Shown in pieces: positions 1-5,994 of a DNA stretch of 13,262 nucleotides (the first letter of the stretch is position 1; every line of letters starts with the position of its first letter). The stretch is from an uncultured Prevotella sp. GTDB lineage: Bacteria > Bacteroidota > Bacteroidia > Bacteroidales > Bacteroidaceae. The stretch covers positions 1-13,262 of the forward strand of contig CAJLYG010000071.1 of the NCBI GenBank assembly GCA_905210845.1. Direction: 5' to 3'. Made by a program: the position numbers and the translations under genes. The notes below the pieces were generated by a model. That model did not search any database. It was given only the letters and a program-made list of their open reading frames with translations, and was not told the origin of the DNA.

Positions 1-54
1 GCCTCACAGAACGCGTTGTCCTGATGGTTGAGGCGGGTCAACTCTGATGCTTTT

Positions 55-1083
55 TTATTTGGGGACGGATTCAGAATAAATAACCTGAACCATGGTCTGT
101 CCTACAGCTTTCAAAGTGTTCTTGTCGATATTCTCCATGTTGTCCGCAAGGGTATGCCATGTAGGACCGAAGCTGCTTTGTTGGCAGTCAGGATAATAGG
201 GGATAACGTCAATGGTCGGTATTTTAGCTACTTGGTTGACAGGGATATGATCGTCGGTGATCATACCGCCATCGCTTTTCGGGAAGAAAGACCCATAACC
301 CGCTTTCCTTGCAGCACTCCATACTTTCTTGACAATTTCCGGGGCATATTGCTTTGACATGCCTTCTTGGTAGAATTTTGCGCCCAAGCCTCCTACCATA
401 TCCAATAAGATCCCGTATCTTGCCTCATATCCTTGTGGAAGGTGGGCAGCAAAGTACTGTGCGCCTAATGCCCAGCTATTGTCGTCCTGGTTCCCGCTCC
501 ATTGTGGCGATCCCCAGTCTTCTGTGTCGAAGCATACGAAGTCGATGCCGATGTTGACTTTCTCTTTCTGCAAGAGCCTTGCTAACTCGATCATGACCGC
601 AACGCCACTGGCAGCATCGTTGGCGGCAAGGATGGGCTTATGCCAGTTGGCAGAGTCGGGGTCATTGTCTGCCCACGGCCTGCTATCCCAATGGGCGCAG
701 AACAGGATCCGTGTCGTAGACTCAGGCTGATACTGTGCGATGATATTCGTACTCTTCAAGATTGTGCCGTCATAGCCTTGCAGGTCAGCATCCTGCAATG
801 TGACCGTACAACCGTATTGCTTGAACTTGCCAATAATCCATTGCTTGCATTTCTCGTGCCCAGGAGAGTTCATTTCCCTTGGTCCGAAATCACATTGTGC
901 CTTCGTGAAGGCATAGGCGGAATCGGCATTGAATGCCGGTCCTACGGGATTCACTTTCTCTGCCTCTTCCGTATCTTCCACTGCTGCGGAAGCAGTGGCG
1001 CGTTTATGCTCTATGATAAATACGATCCCTAAAGCGAAGAGCAAGAGGATCGCTACGATAGACTTTATTCTTTTCTTTCCCAT
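55..1083 (-). CDS. Membrane-anchored glutaminyl cyclase (M28-fold glutaminyl-peptide cyclotransferase)
   Basis: Predicted zinc enzyme that turns N-terminal glutamine into pyroglutamate on exported proteins, of the animal-like (type II) cyclase class known in Porphyromonas, Prevotella and Tannerella. From the ATG at 1083 it has 342 residues. A hydrophobic anchor lies at about residues 8-25, so the catalytic domain should face the periplasm. The M28-type metal site is visible: HWDSRPWAD (His131), AANDAASG (Asp156), FDTEDWG (Glu188) and WHTLADN (His310); the cyclase trio Asp/Glu/His corresponds to Asp156, Glu188 and His310. A TTG two codons further up could also start, but the ATG lies 2 nt after the stop of the upstream dipeptidase fragment, which favours coupled translation from the ATG. 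The length fits the family. An M28 aminopeptidase is the alternative; the tryptophan-rich HWDSRPWAD motif and single-metal pattern favour the cyclase. Confidence 0.87.
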   Translation of the reverse strand: MGKKRIKSIVAILLLFALGIVFIIEHKRATASAAVEDTEEAEKVNPVGPAFNADSAYAFTKAQCDFGPREMNSPGHEKCKQWIIGKFKQYGCTVTLQDADLQGYDGTILKSTNIIAQYQPESTTRILFCAHWDSRPWADNDPDSANWHKPILAANDAASGVAVMIELARLLQKEKVNIGIDFVCFDTEDWGSPQWSGNQDDNSWALGAQYFAAHLPQGYEARYGILLDMVGGLGAKFYQEGMSKQYAPEIVKKVWSAARKAGYGSFFPKSDGGMITDDHIPVNQVAKIPTIDVIPYYPDCQQSSFGPTWHTLADNMENIDKNTLKAVGQTMVQVIYSESVPK

Positions 1084-1085
1084 AA

Positions 1086-1376
1086 TCAACTCTTGAAATT
1101 TTGTACTTGTGACATCACTCTCAGCCAGTTGCCTCCCCAGATCCTCGCAATATCACGCTCGCTGTACTTACGGCGTAGCAGTTGAAGCGTGAACTGGATG
1201 AGCTCGCTGCTATTTTCCATACCTATTACCCCGCCATCCCCATCGAAATCGGTGCCGATGCCGATATGGTCGATGCCCATGACGCAGATGGCGTGTTCTA
1301 AGTGATCAATGACATCTAAGATGCAGGCTTCTCCATCCTGTCTGAGGAAAGCAGGATAAAGCGTGATCTGCCCGAC
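1086..1376 (-). pseudogene. C-terminal fragment of M19 membrane dipeptidase (5'-truncated)
   Basis: About 95 codons of the C-terminal end of a zinc-dependent renal-type (M19) dipeptidase. The diagnostic GIDHIGIGTDFDGDGG segment, the following SSELIQFTLQLLRRKYSE and IWGGNWLRVM are all present. Full enzymes are several times longer, so the catalytic N-terminal part is missing. Family resemblance stops at about VGQITLY (near 1366-1376). The reading frame stays open up to an ATG at 1436, but the extra residues (an alanine run) are the antisense of the transporter gene on the other strand, so that ATG is not a genuine start. The fragment ends 2 nt before the glutaminyl cyclase start, so in the parental genome the two genes were probably co-transcribed. 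The truncation point coincides with that of the transporter. Confidence 0.8.
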
Positions 1377-1380
1377 AGCG
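1362..1380. other. Head-to-head junction of two 5'-truncated genes
   Basis: At this point the minus-strand dipeptidase and the plus-strand transporter both lose their N-terminal parts. Reading one strand gives VGQITLY of the dipeptidase; reading the other gives CPTA of the transporter. The exact break cannot be fixed because either gene could own the shared bases at about 1366-1376. An inverted join of this kind is typical of chimeras formed in multiple displacement amplification or of misassembly, but a genuine inversion would look the same. Confidence 0.7.
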
Positions 1381-1995
1381 GCAGCAGCGGCAGTGATCTC
1401 GGAAAAGTTAGGGGGCAGCATTACTTCGCTGACCATTTACACGATCATCGCCAACTGCGTGACAAGCGTGATCATTCCCCTTTTCTTCCCCTTGGTCGAG
1501 AAATCTGCCGACATCCCGTTCCTCATCATGTCGTTCATGATCCTGAAGAGGGTTTTCACGGTGTTGATTATCCCCTTGGTCTTGGCTTTTATCACCCGCA
1601 AATACTTCCATCGCCTTGCCGACAAGATCCGCTCCACCAAGAATCTCGGATTCTACCTCTGGTGCTTTAACCTTAGTATTGTCAGTGGTGTCACCATGCA
1701 TAATATCTTGGCATCCACGGTTTCTGGCATCACCTTATGGGCACTTCTCATCCTCCCGCTGTTCATATCCATCCTGCAGTTTACCATCGGAAAAGCCGTT
1801 GGGTTGCCTTACGGGGAGAGCATCACCGCAGGGCAGGCACTTGGACAGAAGAACACTGTGGTAGGCATCTGGTTGACCATCACCTTCCTCAACCCCTTGG
1901 CTGCCATTGCAGCCGGCGGCTACTTAGTTTGGCAGAATATCATCAACGCCCTCCAGATCTGGTATAAGGAAAAGTATGGGTATCTAAAATGGTAA
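1366..1995 (+). pseudogene. C-terminal part of bile acid:sodium symporter (BASS) family transporter (5'-truncated)
   Basis: About 209 codons of a BASS-family secondary transporter. The sequence enters the family at CPTAAAAAVISEKLGGS, matching the well-known CPTA(T)AAAV..KLGG helix of these proteins. It continues with several hydrophobic segments and ends with GQKNTVVGIWLTITFLNP followed by a short basic tail (YKEKYGYLKW). Typical members have about 300-330 residues, so roughly the first third is absent. No real start exists: the GTG at 1363 lies in dipeptidase antisense and has no ribosome site. Transported substrate cannot be told from this sequence; related proteins carry bile acids, pantoate or other organic anions. 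It ends 4 nt from the convergent AraC-type gene. Confidence 0.8.
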
Positions 1996-1999
1996 GTGC

Positions 2000-2566
2000 C
2001 TATATCTTGTCTAATCCTTTCCTCGTGTTTTTCTCCAAGGTCTTGAAATGAGAAGGAGTCATCCCCGTTACCTGCTTGAACTGGGAAGACAGATAAGCCA
2101 CGCTACTGTAGTTGGTCTTCAAGGCGATTTGGGTCAGGGACAGCTCATCGTAGGTCAGGAGTTCCTTCACGCGTTCCACCCGCTGAAGGATATAATAATG
2201 CTCAATGGTCATGCTGGTAAACTCACTGAACAGCTTGCTGATCGTGCTATAGTCCATGTGGAGCTGTGAGGTGAGATAGTCAGACAGGTTGAGCGTGGAA
2301 TTATTATCGCGGTAATGCACGAGTTGGATGATCAGGCTCTTGATCCTGTCAATGGTCTGTTGCCGCCTGTCGTCCAAGAGTTCGAATCCCAATTGTCGGA
2401 GACTTTCGCGCAGTTCCTCCTTTTTCCCGTCCGATATCTTGCCTTCAACGACCGCAATGCCTAAGTCAACGTTCAACGGTCGCAGCTGAGCCTTTTCCAA
2501 AGTTTGCCTCACTGCCATCTTACAACGGTCGCAGACCATGTTCTTAATATAGAGAATCGTATCCAT
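2000..2566 (-). CDS. HMA-like CxxC domain / AraC-type transcriptional regulator
   Basis: Predicted DNA-binding regulator of 188 residues. The N-terminal region (1-65) starts MDTILYIKNMVCDRC and resembles a heavy-metal-associated (HMA) domain with Cys12-x2-Cys15. After a short linker, residues about 85-180 form an AraC-type double helix-turn-helix; LSLTQIALKTNYSSVAYLS and FKQVTGMTPSHFK are the two typical recognition regions. Similar short CxxC-AraC proteins are, from memory, common in Bacteroidetes. An upstream in-frame ATG at 2596 would add ten lysine-rich residues, but the compact family-like start at 2566 is preferred. No ribosome site helps, which is usual in this phylum. It is transcribed toward the truncated transporter, and its targets are unknown. 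The ligand sensed (metal, redox or none) is an inference from the CxxC only. Confidence 0.82.
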   Translation of the reverse strand: MDTILYIKNMVCDRCKMAVRQTLEKAQLRPLNVDLGIAVVEGKISDGKKEELRESLRQLGFELLDDRRQQTIDRIKSLIIQLVHYRDNNSTLNLSDYLTSQLHMDYSTISKLFSEFTSMTIEHYYILQRVERVKELLTYDELSLTQIALKTNYSSVAYLSSQFKQVTGMTPSHFKTLEKNTRKGLDKI

Positions 2567-2662
2567 ATTGCCTTTTTTCTTATCTTTTTTGATCATACAA
2601 GGGCGCTTGCCGGGTTGTTCCCTGGACGTTCCTATCCCCTCGGGAATCCCGGCTCCCCACCG

Positions 2663-3766
2663 TCATGCATTCCAGTCCAAAAGGATCTGCACGATCCGCT
2701 CGGCACTACGTCCATCCCAACGGTCGGGAATACTGCTTCTCTTCCAGTTGCCCGATGCCATTTCCTTGACCTTCTCAGCCAACAAGTCGGCATCCTCCCC
2801 GACCAAGACATTCGTTCCCACCTTCACAGTCTCGATATGTTCCGTATAGCTATTAAGGGTGATACAAGGGACGCCATTAAACGTAGCTTCCTCAGCCACG
2901 TTGCCGGAGTCGGTGATAATCCCCTTGGCATGCGCTGTCAGGTAGCTAAAGGCAAGATACCCTTGTGGCTCGGTCAGATGGAAACGGGAAGGGCTGACCT
3001 GATGATGGTGCAGGATCTTCCCGACAATGGCCATCGCCTTCCCACGCAGGGGAGCGATAACGGGGACGTTGCCCGCCTGACCAACGATCGCCAAGACCAT
3101 TGCTGTCAAGTTCTCTTCGTCAGCGATCAAAGCCTTCCGGTTCAGGGTAAAGACCATATATCCCCCCTCCTGGATGCCTATCGCCTGCATGAGAGAAGGT
3201 CGCTTGACCTTATCGCGCAGGAACCGGATATTGTCGATGAGGATATTCCCCACCATGTAGACCTTGGACAGTTCTGCTCCCTCACGATTGGCAATGCTGT
3301 TATTGGACATGCCCGCCGTGAAGAGGATGTCTGACAGACCATCGATCACCAACCGGTTGATCTCTTTGGGCATGGAGATATCAAAGGACCGGGTGCCTGC
3401 GGCAATATGTGCCAGGAGCACCCCTTGCTTTTTCGTGACGATCGCCGTCGCCATGGTAGATGCCAAGTCGTCGACCACGATCACCACGTCCGTGTGGCGA
3501 TGCTGGAGATAATGCTCGAACTTGGACATCACCTGACCCGTCAACTCATTCAAGTTCTCACAGTCTACGTCGAGGCAGACATCCGGACGGTTGATCTCCA
3601 AGTCATCGAACAAGGAATCCTCAAGGGTAGGATCATCCCCCCGCCCTGTGTAGACAAGGTTGAAATTGACCTCTCTGCCCTCTTCTTGCATTTTCCGGAG
3701 GACGCGGATAATAGGAGCGACCTTGATAAAGTTAGGTCGCGCCCCAGCTACAATACAAATATTCAT
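2663..3766 (-). CDS. UDP-N-acetylglucosamine 2-epimerase-like protein, catalytic residues degenerate
   Basis: The 367-residue protein has the whole two-Rossmann-domain fold of the non-hydrolysing UDP-GlcNAc 2-epimerase (WecB/MnaA) family, which makes UDP-ManNAc for surface polysaccharides. The N-terminus GARPNFIKVAPI and the C-terminal TDSGNVAEEATFNGVPC segment are both characteristic. However, aligning by eye with E. coli WecB, the Glu117 position (HVEAG) is Ala122 (HIAAG), the Glu131 position (PEE) is Lys134 (PKE) and His213 is Asn209 (TLNRK); only Asp95 is kept, as Asp100. Residues contacting the nucleotide (Arg10, Lys15) look retained. It may therefore bind a sugar nucleotide without the standard epimerisation, or do different chemistry. 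It starts 3 nt after the SPFH gene, so the two are likely co-transcribed from the nfeD promoter. Confidence 0.82.
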   Translation of the reverse strand: MNICIVAGARPNFIKVAPIIRVLRKMQEEGREVNFNLVYTGRGDDPTLEDSLFDDLEINRPDVCLDVDCENLNELTGQVMSKFEHYLQHRHTDVVIVVDDLASTMATAIVTKKQGVLLAHIAAGTRSFDISMPKEINRLVIDGLSDILFTAGMSNNSIANREGAELSKVYMVGNILIDNIRFLRDKVKRPSLMQAIGIQEGGYMVFTLNRKALIADEENLTAMVLAIVGQAGNVPVIAPLRGKAMAIVGKILHHHQVSPSRFHLTEPQGYLAFSYLTAHAKGIITDSGNVAEEATFNGVPCITLNSYTEHIETVKVGTNVLVGEDADLLAEKVKEMASGNWKRSSIPDRWDGRSAERIVQILLDWNA

Positions 3767-3769
3767 CTC

Positions 3770-4717
3770 TTAGTCTTTAAAAAGATCCTTGATGCCGCCG
3801 ATGGATCCCATCAGGTTCGTTGCCTCATACGGCAGGTAGACAGTCTTTGTCTTGTCCCCTTGAGCCACCTCTTGCAGCATCTGGATATATTTCTGTGCCA
3901 ACAGATAGTTGGCAGGATTGGTACACTTCCCTACGGCTTCCGTGATCTTCTGGATGGCGATGGCCTCGGCTTCAGCCTTGCGGATCCTTGCCTGCGCCTC
4001 ACCCTCTGCATGCAAGATCTCCTGTTGCTTGACAGCTTCTGCCCGGTTGATGGTCGAAGTCTTCTCGCCCTCCGACTGCAGGATAGCAGCTTGCTTCTCG
4101 CCTTCACTGGTCAGGATGGTCGCACGTTTGTTTCGTTCCGCCTGCATTTGCTTCTCCATCGCCTGAAGGACGCTCGAAGGCGGGATAATATCCTGGAGCT
4201 CGACGCGGTTAACCTTGATGCCCCACTTATTGGTAGCATCATCGAGCACGGCACGAAGCTTGGTGTTGATGGTATCACGTGATGTGAGCGTCTGGTCAAG
4301 TTCCATCTCACCAATAATATTACGCAAGGTCGTCTGGGTCAACTTCTCAATGGCGTTGGGCAGATTGTTGATCTCATAGACAGCCTTGAACGGGTCGACA
4401 ATCTGGAAATACAGCAGCGCATTGATCTGCATCTGGATATTATCCTTGGTAATCACGTTCTGTTTATCGAAGTCATACACCTGCTCACGAAGGTCGATCG
4501 TGTTGCTATAAACATAACGCCCGCGGTTCAAGGTAACGATGACCTTGGCCCTGTCGATGAACGGAATGATGACGTTGATACCCGGTTTCAGGGTCGCATA
4601 ATACTTTCCAAGACGCTCAATGATCTTAGTTTCAGACTGTGGAATGATGACAACAGCCATCTTCACGAAAATGAGTGCCAGTATGACAATGGCGATTAAG
4701 GCATAAGTTAAAAACAT
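3770..4717 (-). CDS. SPFH/band 7 (stomatin-like, QmcA-type) membrane protein
   Basis: Membrane scaffold protein of about 315 residues. An N-terminal hydrophobic helix (residues about 3-22) is followed by the SPFH/PHB domain (PQSETKIIERLGKY, TLKPGINVIIPFID, LRNIIGEMELDQTL), then a charged coiled-coil region rich in Glu/Ala (EGEKQAAILQSEGEK and EGEAQARIRKAEAEA). Such proteins oligomerise into membrane microdomain scaffolds and often interact with proteases. The ATG at 4717 is preferred; a GTG two codons upstream (4723) is possible. It lies 12 nt downstream of nfeD, the standard partner of this family, and 3 nt upstream of the epimerase-like gene, which indicates one operon. Length and domain order are normal. 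Confidence 0.9.
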   Translation of the reverse strand: MFLTYALIAIVILALIFVKMAVVIIPQSETKIIERLGKYYATLKPGINVIIPFIDRAKVIVTLNRGRYVYSNTIDLREQVYDFDKQNVITKDNIQMQINALLYFQIVDPFKAVYEINNLPNAIEKLTQTTLRNIIGEMELDQTLTSRDTINTKLRAVLDDATNKWGIKVNRVELQDIIPPSSVLQAMEKQMQAERNKRATILTSEGEKQAAILQSEGEKTSTINRAEAVKQQEILHAEGEAQARIRKAEAEAIAIQKITEAVGKCTNPANYLLAQKYIQMLQEVAQGDKTKTVYLPYEATNLMGSIGGIKDLFKD

Positions 4718-4729
4718 ATTCACGGGATT

Positions 4730-5179
4730 TTAGATTTTCACTACAATGACAATAATACTCTCCATGCTGACTACCCTCACCTGATCGCCTTTCGCAACAG
4801 GCGATCCATCCTGGGTGACGGCCTTCCACACGTCACCGTCGATCTTGACATATCCACTGCCATTCTGCACGATAGGCTCCACGACCGTGCCCTCCCTGCC
4901 CAAGAGGGCATCTGCATTGCTGGGCCGGTCCTCCCCGCTCGCATGCAGGCTCTTCAGCAACTTGGGACGGATGAGCCAGATACTGAGCACGGAACAGATG
5001 GCAAAGACCACCACTTGCACCCAAAAAGGAACGCCAAACAGCGAGGTAACCAAGGCACACAATCCACCAATGGCGAAACAAGTAACGAAGAAATCACCCG
5101 AACTGAGCTCGAGGATCAGGCATATAACGGCGATGATGAGCCAGAATAGCCAGAAATTAGATGTGATATACTCCAGCAT
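4730..5179 (-). CDS. nfeD: Short NfeD-family membrane protein (partner of SPFH protein)
   Basis: 149-residue protein of the short NfeD type. It has several membrane segments in residues about 8-75 (NFWLFWLIIAVICLILEL and FGVPFWVQVVVFAICSV are the clearest), then a C-terminal soluble OB-fold domain (GREGTVVEPIVQNGSGYVKI, VAKGDQVRVV). In this family the OB fold pairs with a neighbouring SPFH protein, which is the next gene. The frame is open further up to an ATG at 5251, but the start at 5179 (MLEYITSNFW) is preferred because a good Bacteroidetes promoter lies between the two (5201-5230) and would give a transcript beginning downstream of 5251. Confidence 0.86.
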   Translation of the reverse strand: MLEYITSNFWLFWLIIAVICLILELSSGDFFVTCFAIGGLCALVTSLFGVPFWVQVVVFAICSVLSIWLIRPKLLKSLHASGEDRPSNADALLGREGTVVEPIVQNGSGYVKIDGDVWKAVTQDGSPVAKGDQVRVVSMESIIVIVVKI

Positions 5180-5200
5180 GGTATTCCAGTTTTTCTGTTC

Positions 5201-5230
5201 CAAAGATACATCTTTTTTTCGAAACCCCAA
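5201..5230 (-). promoter_or_regulatory. Bacteroidetes-type promoter of the nfeD-SPFH-epimerase operon
   Basis: On the minus strand TTG (5230-5228) is followed by 19 nt and then TATCTTTG (5208-5201), a perfect match to the Bacteroidetes -7 box TAnnTTTG with the -33 TTG at normal spacing. Transcription would begin about 15 nt before the nfeD ATG at 5179, which also decides the start choice for that gene. Confidence 0.65.
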
Positions 5231-5238
5231 CAAAAAAC

Positions 5239-5269
5239 TTGCATTATTCATTCTTTTTTCCTATTTTAG
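5239..5269 (+). promoter_or_regulatory. Weak candidate promoter for the MEMO lipoprotein gene
   Basis: TTG (5239-5241), 20 nt, then TATTTTAG (5262-5269), one mismatch from TAnnTTTG. It would give an almost leaderless transcript before the ATG at 5280, so it is only a candidate. The roughly 100 nt between the divergent genes should contain a promoter for each. Confidence 0.3.
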
Positions 5270-5775
5270 CCCCAACATTATGAATAAAGACAGTATTGTC
5301 ATATTGTTGATCGCTATGATGATGATGAGTACGAATTCATGTAGTGGCACCGAGCCCAAGACGGGCGAGGCTGTCAGGCCCATGGCGGTAGCTGGCCAAT
5401 TTTACTCCGCCGACCGTGAAGAACTTCTCCGGGATATTTCCAAGGCTTATCAGGCAGCAAGGAAGGATTGTCCTATGCTTGCACCCCAAGCCTCGTCTTC
5501 CGTCGTGCAGGCTGTCATCGTACCGCATGCGGGGTATGTTTTCTCTGCGGAAGTGGCTGCATCTGCGTTCCAGCAGATCCCAGAAGACGCAGCATACGAC
5601 CATATCTTCCTGTTAGGTCCCAGTCATCATGTCGCCATGAAGGGGGCCTCCGTATGCAATGCCTTCGATGCCTACGCCACCCCTTTGGGGAAGGTGGAAG
5701 TGGACCGTGCCCTGTGTGATTCCCTGATCGACCTCCATACGGTCTTCTCCTACCAAGAGGCTGCCCACGCAAAAG

Positions 5776-5786
5776 AGCACAAATTT
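5776..5786. other. Compositional and gene-content junction (probable chimera or insertion edge)
   Basis: Up to 5780 the MEMO reading frame is intact and GC-rich. From 5781 (aaattttgcagtatc) the sequence is strongly AT-rich and no longer encodes the family. Promoter and ribosome-site style also change from Bacteroidetes-like to Firmicutes-like across this point. No transposase, integrase, tRNA gene or inverted terminal repeat is visible next to it. Confidence 0.75.
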
Positions 5787-5795
5787 TGCAGTATC

Positions 5796-5817
5796 AATTT
5801 GTATAAAGATACAAATT
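5796..5817. repeat. Perfect 9-bp inverted repeat (operator-like palindrome or hairpin)
   Basis: AATTTGTAT - AAAG - ATACAAATT: two perfect 9-bp arms around a 4-nt centre, 15 nt after the junction and 24 nt upstream of the TTGACA promoter candidate. The position suits a repressor or activator site, or the end of a transferred segment. There is no T run after it, so it is not a standard terminator. Confidence 0.55.
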
Positions 5818-5841
5818 ATTGGAAACTTATAAATAAAACTA

Positions 5842-5870
5842 TTGACAAAATTATGATGTTGATTTAAGAT
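5842..5870 (+). promoter_or_regulatory. Candidate sigma-A promoter for the pPIWI-RE operon
   Basis: Perfect -35 TTGACA (5842-5847), a 17-nt spacer and TAAGAT (5865-5870), which has four of six bases of the -10 consensus. It would give a leader of about 118 nt before the ATG at 5995. A second TTGACA at 5898-5903 has no convincing -10 box at the right distance. Confidence 0.5.
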
Positions 5871-5994
5871 ATGAGTGTACACGAAAAACATCATATTTTG
5901 ACATTAGGCAATAACGGTATTCATATCTGTTTTGCTTTACTTTGTATATAAGGTCGCTTTTTGATGTTTTTCAAAAGGTGGCTTTTTTATTTAT
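5871..5994 (+). other. AT-rich leader with repeated GGTsGCTTTTT motif
   Basis: Non-coding stretch between the promoter candidate and the first island gene. It contains AAGGTCGCTTTTT (5950-5962) and AAGGTGGCTTTTTT (5975-5988), an imperfect direct repeat. CTTTTTGA and TCAAAAG between them could pair into a small AT-rich hairpin followed by GGTGGCTTTTTT, which resembles a weak terminator or attenuator. AAAAGGTGG (5973-5981) may also act as the ribosome site, 13 nt from the ATG. A 26-codon frame at 5871-5951 lacks a ribosome site and is not called. Confidence 0.35.

Larger units (their letters stand above)
5280..5867 (+). pseudogene. amrB: AmmeMemoRadiSam system protein B (MEMO-like lipoprotein), 3'-truncated at junction
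   Basis: The first 167 codons (5280-5780) encode a MEMO1-like protein. A lipoprotein signal (hydrophobic residues 6-16, lipobox STNSC with Cys21) is followed by MAVAGQFYSADREELL, VPHAGYVFSAEVAASAF (His83), LLGPSHHVAMKGA (His116/117), YATPLGKVEVD and AAHAKEH. The family normally continues after EH with a segment like SLEVQLPFL and about 100 more residues. Here the sequence abruptly becomes AT-rich and adds 28 unrelated residues (KFCSINLYKDTNYWK...) before a TAA at 5865-5867. The protein is therefore cut at 5780. Function of the family is uncertain: it is linked to AMMECR1 and radical-SAM proteins and has a fold like non-haem-iron dioxygenases. The lipoprotein signal suggests envelope location. 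Confidence 0.78.

Noticed and set aside
1..54. Possible start of another gene on the minus strand beyond the glutaminyl cyclase
   Set aside because: An open frame exists on the minus strand but there is no ATG, ribosome site or recognisable protein in 54 bases.
1377..1436. Extension of the dipeptidase fragment up to ATG 1436, giving a 116-codon frame
   Set aside because: The extra residues are antisense to the transporter's KLGGS/CPTA region and have no dipeptidase similarity; the ATG is accidental.
2641..2651. CGGGAATCCCG palindrome between the epimerase-like gene and the AraC-type gene
   Set aside because: Only 5-bp arms with a 1-nt centre and no T run; too short to call a terminator or operator.
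4815..5279. Plus-strand reading frame extending the MEMO gene upstream to 4815
   Set aside because: It is antisense to nfeD; the lipoprotein signal peptide beginning at ATG 5280 fixes the true start.
5781..5867. 28-codon C-terminal tail of the MEMO frame as part of a real protein
   Set aside because: AT-rich, unrelated to the family and directly after the junction; it is read-through into foreign non-coding DNA.
5871..5951. Possible 26-codon leader peptide starting at ATG 5871
   Set aside because: No ribosome binding site, and it begins directly at the end of the -10 box of the best promoter candidate, so it would hardly be transcribed with a leader.
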